Positions 30,369 through 40,124 are shown, counted from the stretch's first letter. The stretch: DNA of 64,000 nucleotides from Psychromonas algicola (GCF_004378355.1 NZ_SNUB01000005.1:1-64000); one strand, 5' to 3'. Notes: a model not told the origin generated them from the sequence alone. Numbers and translations: made by a program.

Positions 30369-31769
30369 TTAGAGGTTAAGAAAGAAAGAAGTATCTTGCT
30401 CAATCACTTCACCGTCGTTTACATTGGTTAGCTTGATAGTGATCGTGACTTTTTTCGCTTTAATATCATAAGGGTCAACAGCAATTGAAATTGGTTGAGT
30501 AAATATTTCACCCGTTGTTAGGCTAATGGTTTCTGGGCCAATTAACACCGCTTCATCTAAGCCGGTAAAGCTAATCTTATATTGCTGAGTTTCAACAGTT
30601 TTGTTTAATACTTTTAGAGTGTAAGTATTTTCAATTAACCCATCTACATTTTCTCTATACAGCGCTGATCTATCGCGTACGATTTCCATTTCAACCTTGG
30701 CTAATGTTGCAAAATTAGCGATGAATAATCCCATCATAAGCAATAGCATCAAGCCATAACCGACAATCTTAGGACGTAATACTTTTGTTTCTTTACCTTC
30801 TAATTTTTGTTCTGAAGTATAAGAAATTAATCCTCGCGGATAACCCATTTTATCCATGGTTTCATCACAAGCATCAACACAAGCACCACAGTTAATACAT
30901 TCGTATTGAAGACCATCGCGAATATCGATACCAGAAGGACAAACTTGCACACACAAGTCACAGTCAACACAGTCACCTAGATCTGTTTCAGAACGATCTA
31001 GTTTACGAGAACGAGGGCCACGTGCTTCACCGCGTGTTGCATCATAACCAACGCTGTAAGTATTTTTATCGAACATGGCTGATTGGAAGCGAGAATAAGG
31101 GCACATATGGATACAGAAAATTGAACGCATCCAGCCTGCATTGGCATAAGTTGAACCAGCAAAAATCGCAATCATTAACAACACTAACATGCTGCTTTGA
31201 CCCGTGAAAAAGTCGATGTAAAGTTTATCCACAGGAACAAAGTAAGAACAAAATGCTAATGCGGTTAATAAAGAAACGATGAGCCAACTTGTGTGTTTGG
31301 CTGTTTTTCGCCACAGTTTATTAAAGTCCCATGGCATTTGATCGAGTCGTTTACGTTTATTAGCAGACCCTTCAAAACGCTCTTCAAACCAAATAAAGAT
31401 AAACGTCCAAACTGTTTGTGGACAAGTATAACCACACCAAACGCGACCTAAATAAGTGGTAAAAAAGAATAATGCAAAAGCGGCAATGATAAAGGTCCAC
31501 GCAAGCAAGGTTAAATCTTGAGGGAAAAGAGTCATGTTAAATAAGTGAAATTGCTGTTTATCAATATCAAATAAAACGGCTTGCGCACCATTCCAGCGAA
31601 GTAGCGGTAATCCAACAAAGAATAAAATTAATCCCCAACCCGTTAACTTACGAATTTTCTGAAAAAAACCATAAGCAGCACGTACATAAATTCGATTACT
31701 TGGATTAAAACGATCGGCACTCTCTTTGTGAGTTGTCTTGATCTCTTTTATTTTGATTTGTTGAGTCAT
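30369..31769 (-). CDS. ccoG: Cytochrome c oxidase accessory protein CcoG (FixG/RdxA)
   Basis: Inner-membrane ferredoxin-like protein required for copper handling during cbb3 oxidase assembly. 466 residues. About five membrane segments, CP-containing membrane motif GYTCPQTVW, and two 4Fe-4S clusters bound by CVDCDLCVQVCPSGIDI and CINCGACVDACDETM (about 265-300). The C-terminal 110 residues form the periplasmic immunoglobulin-like FixG_C domain. The rest of the cco operon is not here; the gene stands alone. FNR control is usual for this family but I found no clear FNR box. Confidence 0.95.
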   Translation of the reverse strand: MTQQIKIKEIKTTHKESADRFNPSNRIYVRAAYGFFQKIRKLTGWGLILFFVGLPLLRWNGAQAVLFDIDKQQFHLFNMTLFPQDLTLLAWTFIIAAFALFFFTTYLGRVWCGYTCPQTVWTFIFIWFEERFEGSANKRKRLDQMPWDFNKLWRKTAKHTSWLIVSLLTALAFCSYFVPVDKLYIDFFTGQSSMLVLLMIAIFAGSTYANAGWMRSIFCIHMCPYSRFQSAMFDKNTYSVGYDATRGEARGPRSRKLDRSETDLGDCVDCDLCVQVCPSGIDIRDGLQYECINCGACVDACDETMDKMGYPRGLISYTSEQKLEGKETKVLRPKIVGYGLMLLLMMGLFIANFATLAKVEMEIVRDRSALYRENVDGLIENTYTLKVLNKTVETQQYKISFTGLDEAVLIGPETISLTTGEIFTQPISIAVDPYDIKAKKVTITIKLTNVNDGEVIEQDTSFFLNL

Positions 31770-32093
31770 CTTTAACTCCTAATATGGATAATCTCGCGAT
31801 TATAAAGGAATTATTAAGGAATAAATGTAATCAATAAAACAAAAATACCTGTTCATTTTTTAACTGATACTCGATATCATTTGTATTTGTGTGGTTTTTG
31901 ATTTGTTTGCAATAAAAACAATGTGTTACGTGTTTATGTTTCCGAGTTTTACTTGTTTTTTTAGAAATAAAAAAGTTAAATTTTTTTAACGTTTTTTAGA
32001 GTAGAGTGGAAATAATGTGATGGTTTGCTTTGTTTTTAATGCCTCTGGTTAAAAAGAGCGACAAATGATGACTTGCCACTCTCTTGGTCATGT
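31770..32093. other. Gene-free interval upstream of ccoG
   Basis: AT-rich 324-bp spacer carrying the ccoG promoter. I looked for an FNR-type TTGAT-N4-ATCAA palindrome and did not find a good one. No small ORF or RNA structure stands out. Confidence 0.4.
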
Positions 32094-32288
32094 TTATTCA
32101 TCTTGTTTAAATTGATTTTGCGTTGCATCGTAATGTAAGTGGTTTGTGTTAAATCGCTCTATTAGTGCTTGTTCGTCAATTTGATACGTGATGCAAAAGT
32201 CTTGAAGAGACTCTTTTTCATTGCGTAATTTCATATTAACAATGCTTAATAACATATTAATATCCATGGTTTTATAGCTTTCTAACAT
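32094..32288 (-). CDS. DUF4250-family small protein
   Basis: A 64-residue soluble protein. MDINMLLSIVNMKLRNE followed by a CITYQID segment is the DUF4250 pattern known from vibrios; the function is unknown. The start at 32288 has GAGG 7 nt upstream; an ATG six codons earlier is less well placed. It lies 27 bp downstream of the yihD-like gene and is probably co-transcribed with it. Confidence 0.75.
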   Translation of the reverse strand: MLESYKTMDINMLLSIVNMKLRNEKESLQDFCITYQIDEQALIERFNTNHLHYDATQNQFKQDE

Positions 32289-32315
32289 AAACTGACCTCG
32301 CTTCAATTTAAAGTT

Positions 32316-32579
32316 TTAAAGTAATCCGCGCGCTTTTAATAATGCGGTTTGAAAATCGTCTTCACAATCTTTTGCAATACCAGGAATCATTGCGTCTTTT
32401 TCTGTCTGATCCATTTTTAAATGATAAATAATAACTTCGTCAGTTAATTCAGTCACAGGTTTATCAAACCCTGATTCTTTAGCAATTTGATTTAATATTT
32501 CTAATAAGCCTAAATCTTTATTTTTTAACCAATAAGGCTTAATAAGCTCTAAAATTTCATTGATGCGATGTTCTTGCAT
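32316..32579 (-). CDS. yihD: YihD-family protein (DUF1040)
   Basis: 87 residues. Conserved with E. coli YihD along its length: RINEILELIKPYW, LAKESGF-like IAKESGFDKP, IIYHLKM, and the ending ALLKARGLL. The function is unknown. In E. coli yihD is close to srkA-dsbA; here ccoG and a DUF4250 gene lie between them, so the neighbourhood is partly kept. Confidence 0.88.
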   Translation of the reverse strand: MQEHRINEILELIKPYWLKNKDLGLLEILNQIAKESGFDKPVTELTDEVIIYHLKMDQTEKDAMIPGIAKDCEDDFQTALLKARGLL

Positions 32580-32621
32580 ATTTATCTCCTATTCACTCTT
32601 CTTGTTTGCTATCTGTTTTAT

Positions 32622-32818
32622 TTAAAGTGGCAATAGGTAAACCTTACCATCTTCACTAAATGCTTGATCGTTAATCATTTGTTCTGCGATATCTTCTATA
32701 TCAAAGCGAGAAGACTCAAATACCCCCAATATTTCGGTGTCACTAGTATCTTGTGATTCCGCGCTTTTATCATTGAGTTATATCGTTCATTGTCTGAAAA
32801 TAAAATGGCTTGATTCAT
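32622..32818 (-). pseudogene. Disrupted DUF1488-family gene
   Basis: From ATG 32818 the frame gives MNQAILFSDNERYNS, the usual DUF1488 start. It then reads on in a wrong frame to a stop near 32696. A second frame (shifted by one base) carries the family's C-terminal half, FESSRFDIEDIAEQMINDQ, ending with YLLPL at 32622. Together the pieces give about 65 residues against the usual 85-90. The central segment of about 25 codons is therefore missing and the frame is broken, as if about 70 bp had been deleted. It lies directly after aroE, where intact homologues occur in vibrios. Family identification is from memory. Confidence 0.7.
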
Positions 32819-32855
32819 AGTTAACTCTTTGGAAAATACCGCGCCCCTAAAAAGG

Positions 32856-33674
32856 TTAACCGGCCAAGTTATGACGTAATTCATTTAATACTTGTTTCGC
32901 ACCAGGTTTTACACCACGCCAAATAGCAAAACTTTCAGCGGCTTGTCCTACTAACATACCTAATCCATCAATGGTTAAGCGCGCACCACTTTCTTTTGCC
33001 CAAGCATTGAATGCGGTGGTCTCTGCGTTATATGTCATATCGTAAATGGCCGTTTCTGGTGTGAATAATGAGCTTGGAATATTAGGAAGACTGCCGTGTA
33101 AACCCGCTGAAGTTGAGTTGATAATTACATCAAAAGGGCCCGTTAATTGATCAAACTCGACGGCATTCACATTGCCGAGCTGTTCAAAAATAGAAGCTAG
33201 GGTTTGTGCTTTTTCAAAGGTACGATTGGCAATGGTAAGTTGCGCAGGTTTTTCTGCTAATAGAGAGCTACACACTCCACGTGCAGCACCACCAGCGCCT
33301 AACAAGAGAATACGTGCGTTAGCTAAATCGACATGGTTATTTTTTAAATCTAAAACCAGTCCTGCACCATCGGTGTTATCACCAATAATTAAACCATCGT
33401 CGGTTTTCTTTAATGTATTAACAGCTCCAGCTAAACGCGCTCGGTCAGTTAATGATTGTGCGAACTGGAAAGCTTCTTCTTTAAATGGTGCTGTAATATT
33501 GCAGCCCTTTGCGCCTTGCTCAAAGAAAGCTTGAACGGCTTCTTTGAAACCATCGACGGGAGCTTCAATAATCCCATAGCTCATAGGCTGTTGAGTTTGG
33601 TTGGCAAATAAAGTGTGAATAAATGGCGATTTACTATGTTTGATGGGATTGCCAAAAACAGCGTACTGATCCAT
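32856..33674 (-). CDS. aroE: Shikimate dehydrogenase
   Basis: NADPH-dependent reduction of 3-dehydroshikimate in the aromatic amino acid pathway. 272 residues as in E. coli. Substrate motifs SKSPFIH (about 14-20), NITAPFKE with the catalytic Lys (about 65), DNTDGAG, the nucleotide loop GAGGAARGV (about 127-135) and NRT. The C-terminal [11 protein letters not shown] is intact. It is followed by the broken DUF1488 gene. Confidence 0.96.
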   Translation of the reverse strand: MDQYAVFGNPIKHSKSPFIHTLFANQTQQPMSYGIIEAPVDGFKEAVQAFFEQGAKGCNITAPFKEEAFQFAQSLTDRARLAGAVNTLKKTDDGLIIGDNTDGAGLVLDLKNNHVDLANARILLLGAGGAARGVCSSLLAEKPAQLTIANRTFEKAQTLASIFEQLGNVNAVEFDQLTGPFDVIINSTSAGLHGSLPNIPSSLFTPETAIYDMTYNAETTAFNAWAKESGARLTIDGLGMLVGQAAESFAIWRGVKPGAKQVLNELRHNLAG

Positions 33675-33768
33675 GTGAGCTCCAATTTCAATAAATTTAG
33701 TAAGGATAATTTACCATGTCATAGTGATTCAGGGTATCTATAGCAGCGATTTTTCTAGGAAACCGTTT

Positions 33769-34650
33769 TTATAATGATAACTTTGGTTGTATAAAATCGA
33801 TAAAAGCTGAAATTCGTTTAGCAATCGCTGAGGATTTGTAATAAACCGCATTAATCCTTTCCCTATCGTTATTAAGTAATCTCTCATGATCCAATAGCTT
33901 AACTAATAATCCTGCATCAATATCTTTTTTAACCATAAAAGCCGATAAACAAGCAATACCATTACCTGCTAATGCTAATTGTCGAACGGCTTCACCATTG
34001 CTCGAGGTAATGCTAGGTTGAATTGTTGAAAACCCTTTTAATGGCCATTGGTTAAGCGTTTTTGCTCCAGATAAACCAATCAAATCATGCTCTGATAATT
34101 GAGCAGTGCTTACTGGAACTCCTCGTCTAGCGAGGTAATTTGGAGATGCGACAATGTGTAATGGGCTTTTACCTAAAAGGCGAGCGTGTAATGTTGAATC
34201 CTCTAATCGGCCAATACGGATCGCTAGGTCAGTTTTTTTCTCTAATAAATCAACAATGCCTTCGTTGGAGGTGAGCGCTAATGTAATGTCTGGGTAGGCT
34301 TCTTTAAAAGGCTGTATCAAGGGGACTAATTGATGGAAGACAAAAGGGCTCGCAGCATCGATCCTTAAATGCCCCTTTGGTAATTCACCACGAGAGACAA
34401 GCTCTTCCTCTGCTTTGTGCAGTTGCGATAGACCATCCCGAATGGTTTCAATAAATAACTGCCCTTCATTGGTAACTTCAATACGACGCGTTGTGCGATT
34501 TAAAATGGAGACGCCTAATTGGCTTTCTACTTTACTTACTGAGCGAGAAACTCGTGCGACTTGTATGTTAAGCGCTTCAGCTGCGGCAGAAAACCCTCCA
34601 TTATCAACAACTGCTAATAATATGGCTAAATCATCGGAACGTGTTTGCAT
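33769..34650 (-). CDS. LysR-family transcriptional regulator
   Basis: 293 residues. N-terminal winged helix (FSAAAEALNIQVARVSRSVSKVESQLGVSILNR region, about 15-50) followed by the type 2 periplasmic-binding-like effector domain. It is divergent from the MFS exporter gene across a 171-bp gap, the classical LysR arrangement, so it most likely regulates that exporter and itself. The N-terminal pattern resembles the CrgA/DsdC-like aminoglycoside-type LysR group; the ligand is unknown. Confidence 0.9.
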   Translation of the reverse strand: MQTRSDDLAILLAVVDNGGFSAAAEALNIQVARVSRSVSKVESQLGVSILNRTTRRIEVTNEGQLFIETIRDGLSQLHKAEEELVSRGELPKGHLRIDAASPFVFHQLVPLIQPFKEAYPDITLALTSNEGIVDLLEKKTDLAIRIGRLEDSTLHARLLGKSPLHIVASPNYLARRGVPVSTAQLSEHDLIGLSGAKTLNQWPLKGFSTIQPSITSSNGEAVRQLALAGNGIACLSAFMVKKDIDAGLLVKLLDHERLLNNDRERINAVYYKSSAIAKRISAFIDFIQPKLSL

Positions 34651-34821
34651 TGAGTTTCCCTTATTTTCACACTGGCATTTATATATTTGTAGTTATAACA
34701 AAAGAAATTTGTAATAAACACTGTTTTTGTCAACAACGATGCTGAGCATAATACTTGAAACATTAGCAACGACACTCAGGTGTGTCATTGATATAGCCAA
34801 CAATAAAAGAGAGAAAAAATT

Positions 34822-35982
34822 ATGCCATTAGCTTTATATGCTTTGATGTTAAGCGCTTTTGCAATAGGGACCACGGAGTTTGTGATTGTCGGATTAATTC
34901 CCACCATGGCAATAGACTTACAAGTATCTTTGCCTTCTGCTGGGTTACTCGTTAGCTTGTATGCATTGGGTGTTGCCGTTGGTGCCCCAGTGCTAACTGC
35001 TTTAACGGGAAAATGGAACCGTAAATATGTATTGCTATCAGTGATGGCTTTATTTGTTATTGGTAACTTACTTGCGTGGCAAGCACCCGGCTATAGTAGT
35101 CTAGTGGTCGCGCGGATTATGACAGGGTTAGCTCATGGCGTATTCTTTTCTATAGGTTCAACCATTGCAACAGGGTTAGTAAGCAAAGAAAAAGCAGCTA
35201 GTGCAATCGCTATCATGTTTACAGGCTTAACTGTTGCGTTAGTGACTGGCGTTCCTTTAGGTACTTACATTGGCCAACACTTTGGCTGGCAAGCAACGTT
35301 TTTAACTGTTGCATTATTGGGGGTTATTGCTTTGATTGGTAGTCTCTTATTAGTGCCAAATGATTTACAACAACCGAAGGCAGCTAAATTATTTGCGCAG
35401 GTTAAAGTATTAACTGAACCTAGGTTGTTATTAGTCTATGCCATTACCGCGTTAGGTTACGGTGGTACTTTCACTGCGTTTACATTTTTAGCGTCGATAT
35501 TAGAGGAAGTTTCAGGTTTTAAACCTAGTGCAATTAGCTTAGTGATGTTGGTATATGGTGTTTCAGTTGCCTTCGGTAATATTTTGGGCGGAAAAATGGC
35601 AGATAAAATGGGACCAATCAAAGCGTTAACTCTTATTTTTACTGGACTGATTGCCGTATTAGTTATGTTTACTTATACCGCACCGCATCCGATAACGGCA
35701 GTATTAACTATCTTAATATGGGGCGCGTTTGCTTTTGGTAGTGTTCCTGGCTTGCAAGTTTATGTGGTTAAATTAGCAGAAAAATATACACCGCATGCCG
35801 TTGATGTTGCTTCTGGTTTAAATATCGCGGCGTTTAATGTCGGTATTGCGCTTGGTGCATGGACAGGTGGATTGATTGTTTCTGAATTTGGTTTGATGAA
35901 TACACCTTGGGTTGGCGCTTTAATTGTTTTTATTGCTTTAATCTTAACGCGCTTAAGTGGCATTTTAGATAATAAATCATAA
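34822..35982 (+). CDS. MFS exporter, AraJ/YdhP-like
   Basis: 386 residues with 12 predicted membrane segments. The start PLALYALMLSAFAIGTTEFVIVGLIPTM is split by the typical GTTEF motif of the DHA1 subgroup that includes YdhP and AraJ; motif A-like GKWNRKY follows helix 2 and GGKMADKMGP the seventh. Inner-membrane proton-coupled efflux is expected; the substrate is unknown. It is divergent from, and probably controlled by, the LysR gene, and has its own terminator. Confidence 0.88.
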   Translation: MPLALYALMLSAFAIGTTEFVIVGLIPTMAIDLQVSLPSAGLLVSLYALGVAVGAPVLTALTGKWNRKYVLLSVMALFVIGNLLAWQAPGYSSLVVARIMTGLAHGVFFSIGSTIATGLVSKEKAASAIAIMFTGLTVALVTGVPLGTYIGQHFGWQATFLTVALLGVIALIGSLLLVPNDLQQPKAAKLFAQVKVLTEPRLLLVYAITALGYGGTFTAFTFLASILEEVSGFKPSAISLVMLVYGVSVAFGNILGGKMADKMGPIKALTLIFTGLIAVLVMFTYTAPHPITAVLTILIWGAFAFGSVPGLQVYVVKLAEKYTPHAVDVASGLNIAAFNVGIALGAWTGGLIVSEFGLMNTPWVGALIVFIALILTRLSGILDNKS

Positions 35983-36060
35983 GGGGCTGTTTGCTTATTA
36001 ACTCATTTTTAAAAAGAAGCGCATAACCCTGAGCTTTCGTAAAAAAGCCCAATGAACTAA

Positions 36061-36094
36061 AAAACCAAGCTATTTATAAATAGCTTGGTTTTTG
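36061..36094 (+). terminator. Terminator downstream of the MFS gene
   Basis: Long perfect stem AAAACCAAGCTATTTA with its complement and a T run. About 80 bp after the exporter stop codon. Confidence 0.85.
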
Positions 36095-36187
36095 TTTTGT
36101 TAACTGATGTGGTTTGGTATTATAGCGCTTCATTATCTGGCATTAGTCTTTGCTGAATAGCTGTTTCTCTTTTATGAGTTTTTGATT

Positions 36188-37210
36188 ATGCCAATAACTG
36201 CTTTATTAATCAGTGCGTTAACAAAACGTGCCGATCTTATTAATCCTTTAATTAACCCTTCTGCTGATATAGCAAAGACAGATTGTTTTCGTGTCTTTCA
36301 CGGTACCGTTGAAGGTGTGAATGGATTGAATATTGATCGTTATGGTGATGCTTGGTTGATTCAAACCTTTCATGAAACGCTCAGCGAAACAGAATTAAAT
36401 TCAATCAGTGATGTATTGGTGGATTTATTTGATTTACCCATTGTGTATAACGATCGGTCTAACAAGAATTCGCGCATTATTAATCAACTTGAACTAACTG
36501 CGGAAACATATTCACAGTCAGAACAAGTTATTTCTGAAAACGGTATTTTATTTACAAGTAAATTACGCCATGAAGGGCAAGACCCATTATTGTTTTTAGA
36601 TATGCGCGTGGGCCGTGAATTTGTTAAAGCTAACAGTCATAAAAAAAGCGTATTAAATCTATTTTCATATACTTGCGGTATCGGAACGGCAGCCGCTGTG
36701 GGTGGTGCTAAACGTGTTGTGAATGTGGACTTTTCATCGTTTGCGTTAGCTGCGGGTAGAAAAAATGCTGAATTAAACGGTGTAGAATCGGTTTGTCAGT
36801 TTATCCAAAGTGATGCTTTCCCAGCACTTCGCCAATTAGCAGGTTTAAAAGTCGCAAGCCGCGGTAATAAAAAATTGCCGAGTTATCCTAAAATGTCAGC
36901 TTCGCAGTTTGATTTAGTTTTTTTAGATCCGCCTCGTTTTGCTAAAAGTGCTTTTGGTACTGTGGATTTAGTGAATGACTATCAGAGTTTATTTAAACCT
37001 GCTTTATTAACGACTAAGTCTGGTGGCATGATTGTTTGCTGCAATAATGTGGCTAAGGTAGATAAAGAAGCTTGGTTTAATAGCTTAGTGCGTTGTGTTG
37101 AAAAACAAGGGCGTTCAGTGAGTGCTGTTGAATGGTTAGATTGCCATCAAGACTTTCCTTCTTTTGACGATAATCATCCTTTAAAAATAGTAGTATTAAC
37201 CATTGCATAA
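36188..37210 (+). CDS. Class I SAM-dependent methyltransferase, RlmI/RlmK-like
   Basis: About 340 residues. AdoMet-binding motif I is VLNLFSYTCGIGTAAAVGGA (about 153-172), followed by an acidic loop NVDFS and the catalytic motif LVFLDPPRFAKS (about 245-256), the pattern of the RlmI/RlmK/PF10672 RNA cytosine methyltransferases. It lacks the PUA domain of E. coli RlmI, so the rRNA target is uncertain. The start could be ATG 36188 or the TTG two codons earlier (36182). It is convergent with tsaC. Confidence 0.8.
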   Translation: MPITALLISALTKRADLINPLINPSADIAKTDCFRVFHGTVEGVNGLNIDRYGDAWLIQTFHETLSETELNSISDVLVDLFDLPIVYNDRSNKNSRIINQLELTAETYSQSEQVISENGILFTSKLRHEGQDPLLFLDMRVGREFVKANSHKKSVLNLFSYTCGIGTAAAVGGAKRVVNVDFSSFALAAGRKNAELNGVESVCQFIQSDAFPALRQLAGLKVASRGNKKLPSYPKMSASQFDLVFLDPPRFAKSAFGTVDLVNDYQSLFKPALLTTKSGGMIVCCNNVAKVDKEAWFNSLVRCVEKQGRSVSAVEWLDCHQDFPSFDDNHPLKIVVLTIA

Positions 37211-37258
37211 TGAGCTTGCAACAAGAGTCTAAAGTAAATGCTTACTGCAGCTAAACGC

Positions 37259-37822
37259 TTAGCGTAATCGTTCGCCAGTCAACGCAAGGTGAATCTGTGA
37301 TGGGTTAGCTAATCCAGCAACGGGTTCATTGATCACGTAATCTAATAAATCATTGCCAACAAACATCTGCTCAACTTGCTCTGCTGTGATGCAAGCGTCT
37401 AAACCTGATAAATTTGCGCTGGTGGATATAATCGGTTTATTGAACTCATTACATAATGCTTGCACAACGGGGTGATCACTCACTCGCACCGCAACACTAT
37501 CAAAATCTCCACTAATTAATTTAGAAAGACTTTCCTGTGCAGGTACCACCCAAGTAAAAGGGCCCGGCCATGTTTTTTTCACGTTGTTAAGTAAGGTTTC
37601 ATTCAGTGTTGAAAAATCAGCGTAAGCCTCTAGTTGTTCAATATTTGAAGCAATTAAAATGAGCCCTTTATGTGCTGGGCGTTGTTTTAAATCGAGAATC
37701 TTTTGAATCGCGAGATCGGAGTCTGGATCACAACCAAGACCAAAAACAGATTCAGTAGGGTAAGCAATAACGCCTTCGGTTTGTAATGCATTAAGGGCAT
37801 CAGAAAGATTGTAATGAGTCAT
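37259..37822 (-). CDS. tsaC: Threonylcarbamoyl-AMP synthase TsaC (YrdC)
   Basis: Makes threonylcarbamoyl-AMP for t6A37 modification of tRNAs. 187 residues. YrdC-fold motifs: GVIAYPTESVFGLGCDP (about 17-33), KQRPAHKGLIL, WPGPFTWV, RVSDHP and STSANLSG. Gene order tsaC-yrdD-smg-dprA is the conserved gammaproteobacterial set; here they share the minus strand. Confidence 0.94.
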   Translation of the reverse strand: MTHYNLSDALNALQTEGVIAYPTESVFGLGCDPDSDLAIQKILDLKQRPAHKGLILIASNIEQLEAYADFSTLNETLLNNVKKTWPGPFTWVVPAQESLSKLISGDFDSVAVRVSDHPVVQALCNEFNKPIISTSANLSGLDACITAEQVEQMFVGNDLLDYVINEPVAGLANPSQIHLALTGERLR

Positions 37823-37910
37823 TGGAAATCAACTTTAAAATTATATGTTCAGTGGGTTACAGTTTAATTTGAATTGTATCAATTGATAGGCAATTGCCCT
37901 TTGCTCGAAA

Positions 37911-38471
37911 TTATAGCGGTTTACTTCGGTAACCACAGCTTTTTTTAGGGCATATTAAGCGCAATGCGGTATTGGTTTTTCGTTCAACCATAATCGGCCA
38001 ATCACATTCAGGGCAAGGCTCGTTAACAGGTTTATCATTAACTGCATATTTACAAGCTGGATAGTTATCACAGGCATAAAAAGTTTTACCAAAGCGCGAT
38101 TGGCGTTGAATTAAATGGCCATTTTTACAGCTTGGACAAGCAATGCTTTGCTCTTTTTCTGGATTTTCTTGTGGTTTGTTTTGTTCTGAAAGCTGTGCGG
38201 TATGCTCGCAGTTTGGGTAATCACTACAGCCAATAAATAGACCAAAGCGACCTTGTTTTAATACCAACTCATTTTTACAAAGTGGGCAACTACTGCCTGT
38301 TAATACTTTTTTTACTTCACTTTTTTCATGCAGTGGACGTAAATAATCGCATTCAGGGTAAGCGCTACAACCTAAAAAAGGGCCTTGTTTACCATTTCTA
38401 ATATGTAACGGAGAAGCACACTTGGGGCAAGCTTCTGTTACTTTTTCATGGTGAGTATCTAAGTTGGCCAT
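37911..38471 (-). CDS. yrdD: Topoisomerase-type C4 zinc-finger protein YrdD
   Basis: 186 residues with three complete C4 zinc ribbons of the topoisomerase I C-terminal kind and a fourth truncated one: CPKC...CSAYPEC at about 15-41, CPLCK...CSDYPNC, CPSC...CDNYPAC, then CPECDWP...CPKKSCG. Each finger has the G-x-FxGCsxYPxC core. Likely binds nucleic acid; the exact role is unknown. One base separates it from smg, so they are co-transcribed. Confidence 0.9.
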   Translation of the reverse strand: MANLDTHHEKVTEACPKCASPLHIRNGKQGPFLGCSAYPECDYLRPLHEKSEVKKVLTGSSCPLCKNELVLKQGRFGLFIGCSDYPNCEHTAQLSEQNKPQENPEKEQSIACPSCKNGHLIQRQSRFGKTFYACDNYPACKYAVNDKPVNEPCPECDWPIMVERKTNTALRLICPKKSCGYRSKPL

Positions 38472-38472
38472 T

Positions 38473-38946
38473 TTAGTGGATTAACCCTTCCTCAAAATCC
38501 ATTAACATGGATTCTAATTGTAAAAATGCATCATCACTAACGGGATCATTAAATAGCACCATTAGGATTAACCATTTCAAATCTTCTAATAATAATTCTG
38601 CGCTGTCTAATGACATCACACAATCAATCACCATTTCACGAGTATGAGTGGTTAATATTTTTGCGTCTTCTAGGTAGCTAATATATGAGCGACATTCCAC
38701 CGATATTTGGCGTTGTTCTATTTTGCTGTAAATACGGTGTGATGTTTTTTGTTCAGCAGACGTTTTGCTTTCAGGGTCTTGGTTATGCATATTCGCTAGC
38801 TTGTCTAACCATTCTAGCGCTTTAGTAATGTCAGTTTTTTGAAAGCCTTCTTGGATCAATTCATCGGTAACCTCTTGTGTATCAAGCTCCATCGTTTGAT
38901 CAACTTGGATATAACTTTCAAAGAGATACATGATAATTTCGAACAT
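38473..38946 (-). CDS. smg: Smg family protein (DUF494)
   Basis: 157 residues, the same length as E. coli Smg. It starts MFEIIMYLFESYI and is acidic and helical, ending with a block FNDP...LESMLMDFEEGLIH typical of the family. The function is unknown despite the conserved position between dprA and yrdD. It begins 2 bp after dprA ends. Confidence 0.92.
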   Translation of the reverse strand: MFEIIMYLFESYIQVDQTMELDTQEVTDELIQEGFQKTDITKALEWLDKLANMHNQDPESKTSAEQKTSHRIYSKIEQRQISVECRSYISYLEDAKILTTHTREMVIDCVMSLDSAELLLEDLKWLILMVLFNDPVSDDAFLQLESMLMDFEEGLIH

Positions 38947-38948
38947 AA

Positions 38949-39998
38949 CTAACCTTCTAACTTAATATAACCTTGCGGTTGGGCGATGATTATACCATTT
39001 ATCTCTAATTCTATTAACTCATTTTGTAAGGTCACCACATCCAAACCACTACGCGCTAAAATGGTATCAAAACTAGTGAGGTGGTAATCAATCATATCTA
39101 ACAAAAAATGTTTATTTTTAGTGGGTTTATGCTGTTTTTGATGTATCGCTTCGCTAATGTTTAATTCTGGATATTCAGTAATAATATCATTAGCATCCAA
39201 CACTAATTTCGCGCCTTGCTGGATCAGCTTTAAACAACCGCAGGCTTGTGGGTTATCCACCGAACCGGGTAATGCAAAGACATCGCGATTTTGCTCTAAA
39301 GCATAACGTGCAGTGATCAATGAACCACTTCTTAAAGAGGCCTCAATCACTAAGGTGCCAATACTTAATCCTGAAATAATACGATTACGTCTTGGAAAGT
39401 TGCTCGGATAAGCAGGCGCGTTTGGCCAAAATTCAGATAATAATAATCCCTTTTCTCGTATCTCAGAAGCTATCTTAACGTGTCGTCTCGGGTAAATATT
39501 GTTTAAGCCAGTCCCTAGAACCGCAATTGTTGAACCACTTCCTTTTAAAGCGCCTTGATGTGCCATGCCATCAACACCAATCGCCAATCCACTGGTAACA
39601 GTGAATCCGGCTTGTGCAAGATGTTTGCCTAAATCATGAGCTTTTTGTTGTCCATAGGGAGTACAACTTCGGCTACCCACGATGGCGATTTGTGATGCTT
39701 CAAGTCGGCTTAAATCTCCCTGTGCATACAACAATAAAGGAGGGCTAGTAATTTGTTTTAATAACGCAGGATAACGTGGATCGCCATAACTGATAATATG
39801 ATTATCCGCTGCACTTTCTTGCCACTCTAAGCAATGTGTTATGTGTGTTGAATTGGGGGCGAGGAAAGCATTAATTTGCTCTGGTTTAAGTTTGTGCTTT
39901 GCTAGTTGTTCTGCGTTAAGGCTAAATAGTTGTTCAATGCTGTAGTGCGATAGCAAAGTAAAAATTTTACGTTTCTGCAATGAAGGGATCGCATCCAA
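38949..39998 (-). CDS. dprA: DNA-processing protein DprA, start codon in doubt
   Basis: Loads RecA onto incoming single-stranded DNA in transformation. Rossmann-like core with IVGSRSCTPYGQQKAHDLG, SGLAIGVDGMAHQGAL, LGTGLNNIYPRRH and FPRRNRIISGLS, and a C-terminal winged helix. From TTG 39998 it has 349 residues. The upstream in-frame codons read LYYWIALDAIP, typical of DprA N termini. No ATG, GTG or TTG occurs in that upstream frame, but ATT at 40068-40070 has a GAGAGG site 5 nt before it and would give 373 residues, as in E. coli. So the true start may be an ATT codon. Confidence 0.92.
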   Translation of the reverse strand: MDAIPSLQKRKIFTLLSHYSIEQLFSLNAEQLAKHKLKPEQINAFLAPNSTHITHCLEWQESAADNHIISYGDPRYPALLKQITSPPLLLYAQGDLSRLEASQIAIVGSRSCTPYGQQKAHDLGKHLAQAGFTVTSGLAIGVDGMAHQGALKGSGSTIAVLGTGLNNIYPRRHVKIASEIREKGLLLSEFWPNAPAYPSNFPRRNRIISGLSIGTLVIEASLRSGSLITARYALEQNRDVFALPGSVDNPQACGCLKLIQQGAKLVLDANDIITEYPELNISEAIHQKQHKPTKNKHFLLDMIDYHLTSFDTILARSGLDVVTLQNELIELEINGIIIAQPQGYIKLEG

Positions 39999-40124
39999 AG
40001 CAATCCAATAATAAAGATCGCTCTGTGATGGTGTGTTATTGGATTCGGAATCAAATAGATTATGCTGAATAATAACCTCTCTTAATGAAAAAGCATTTAA
40101 GCTCCCTTTGCATTTAATGGCGCT

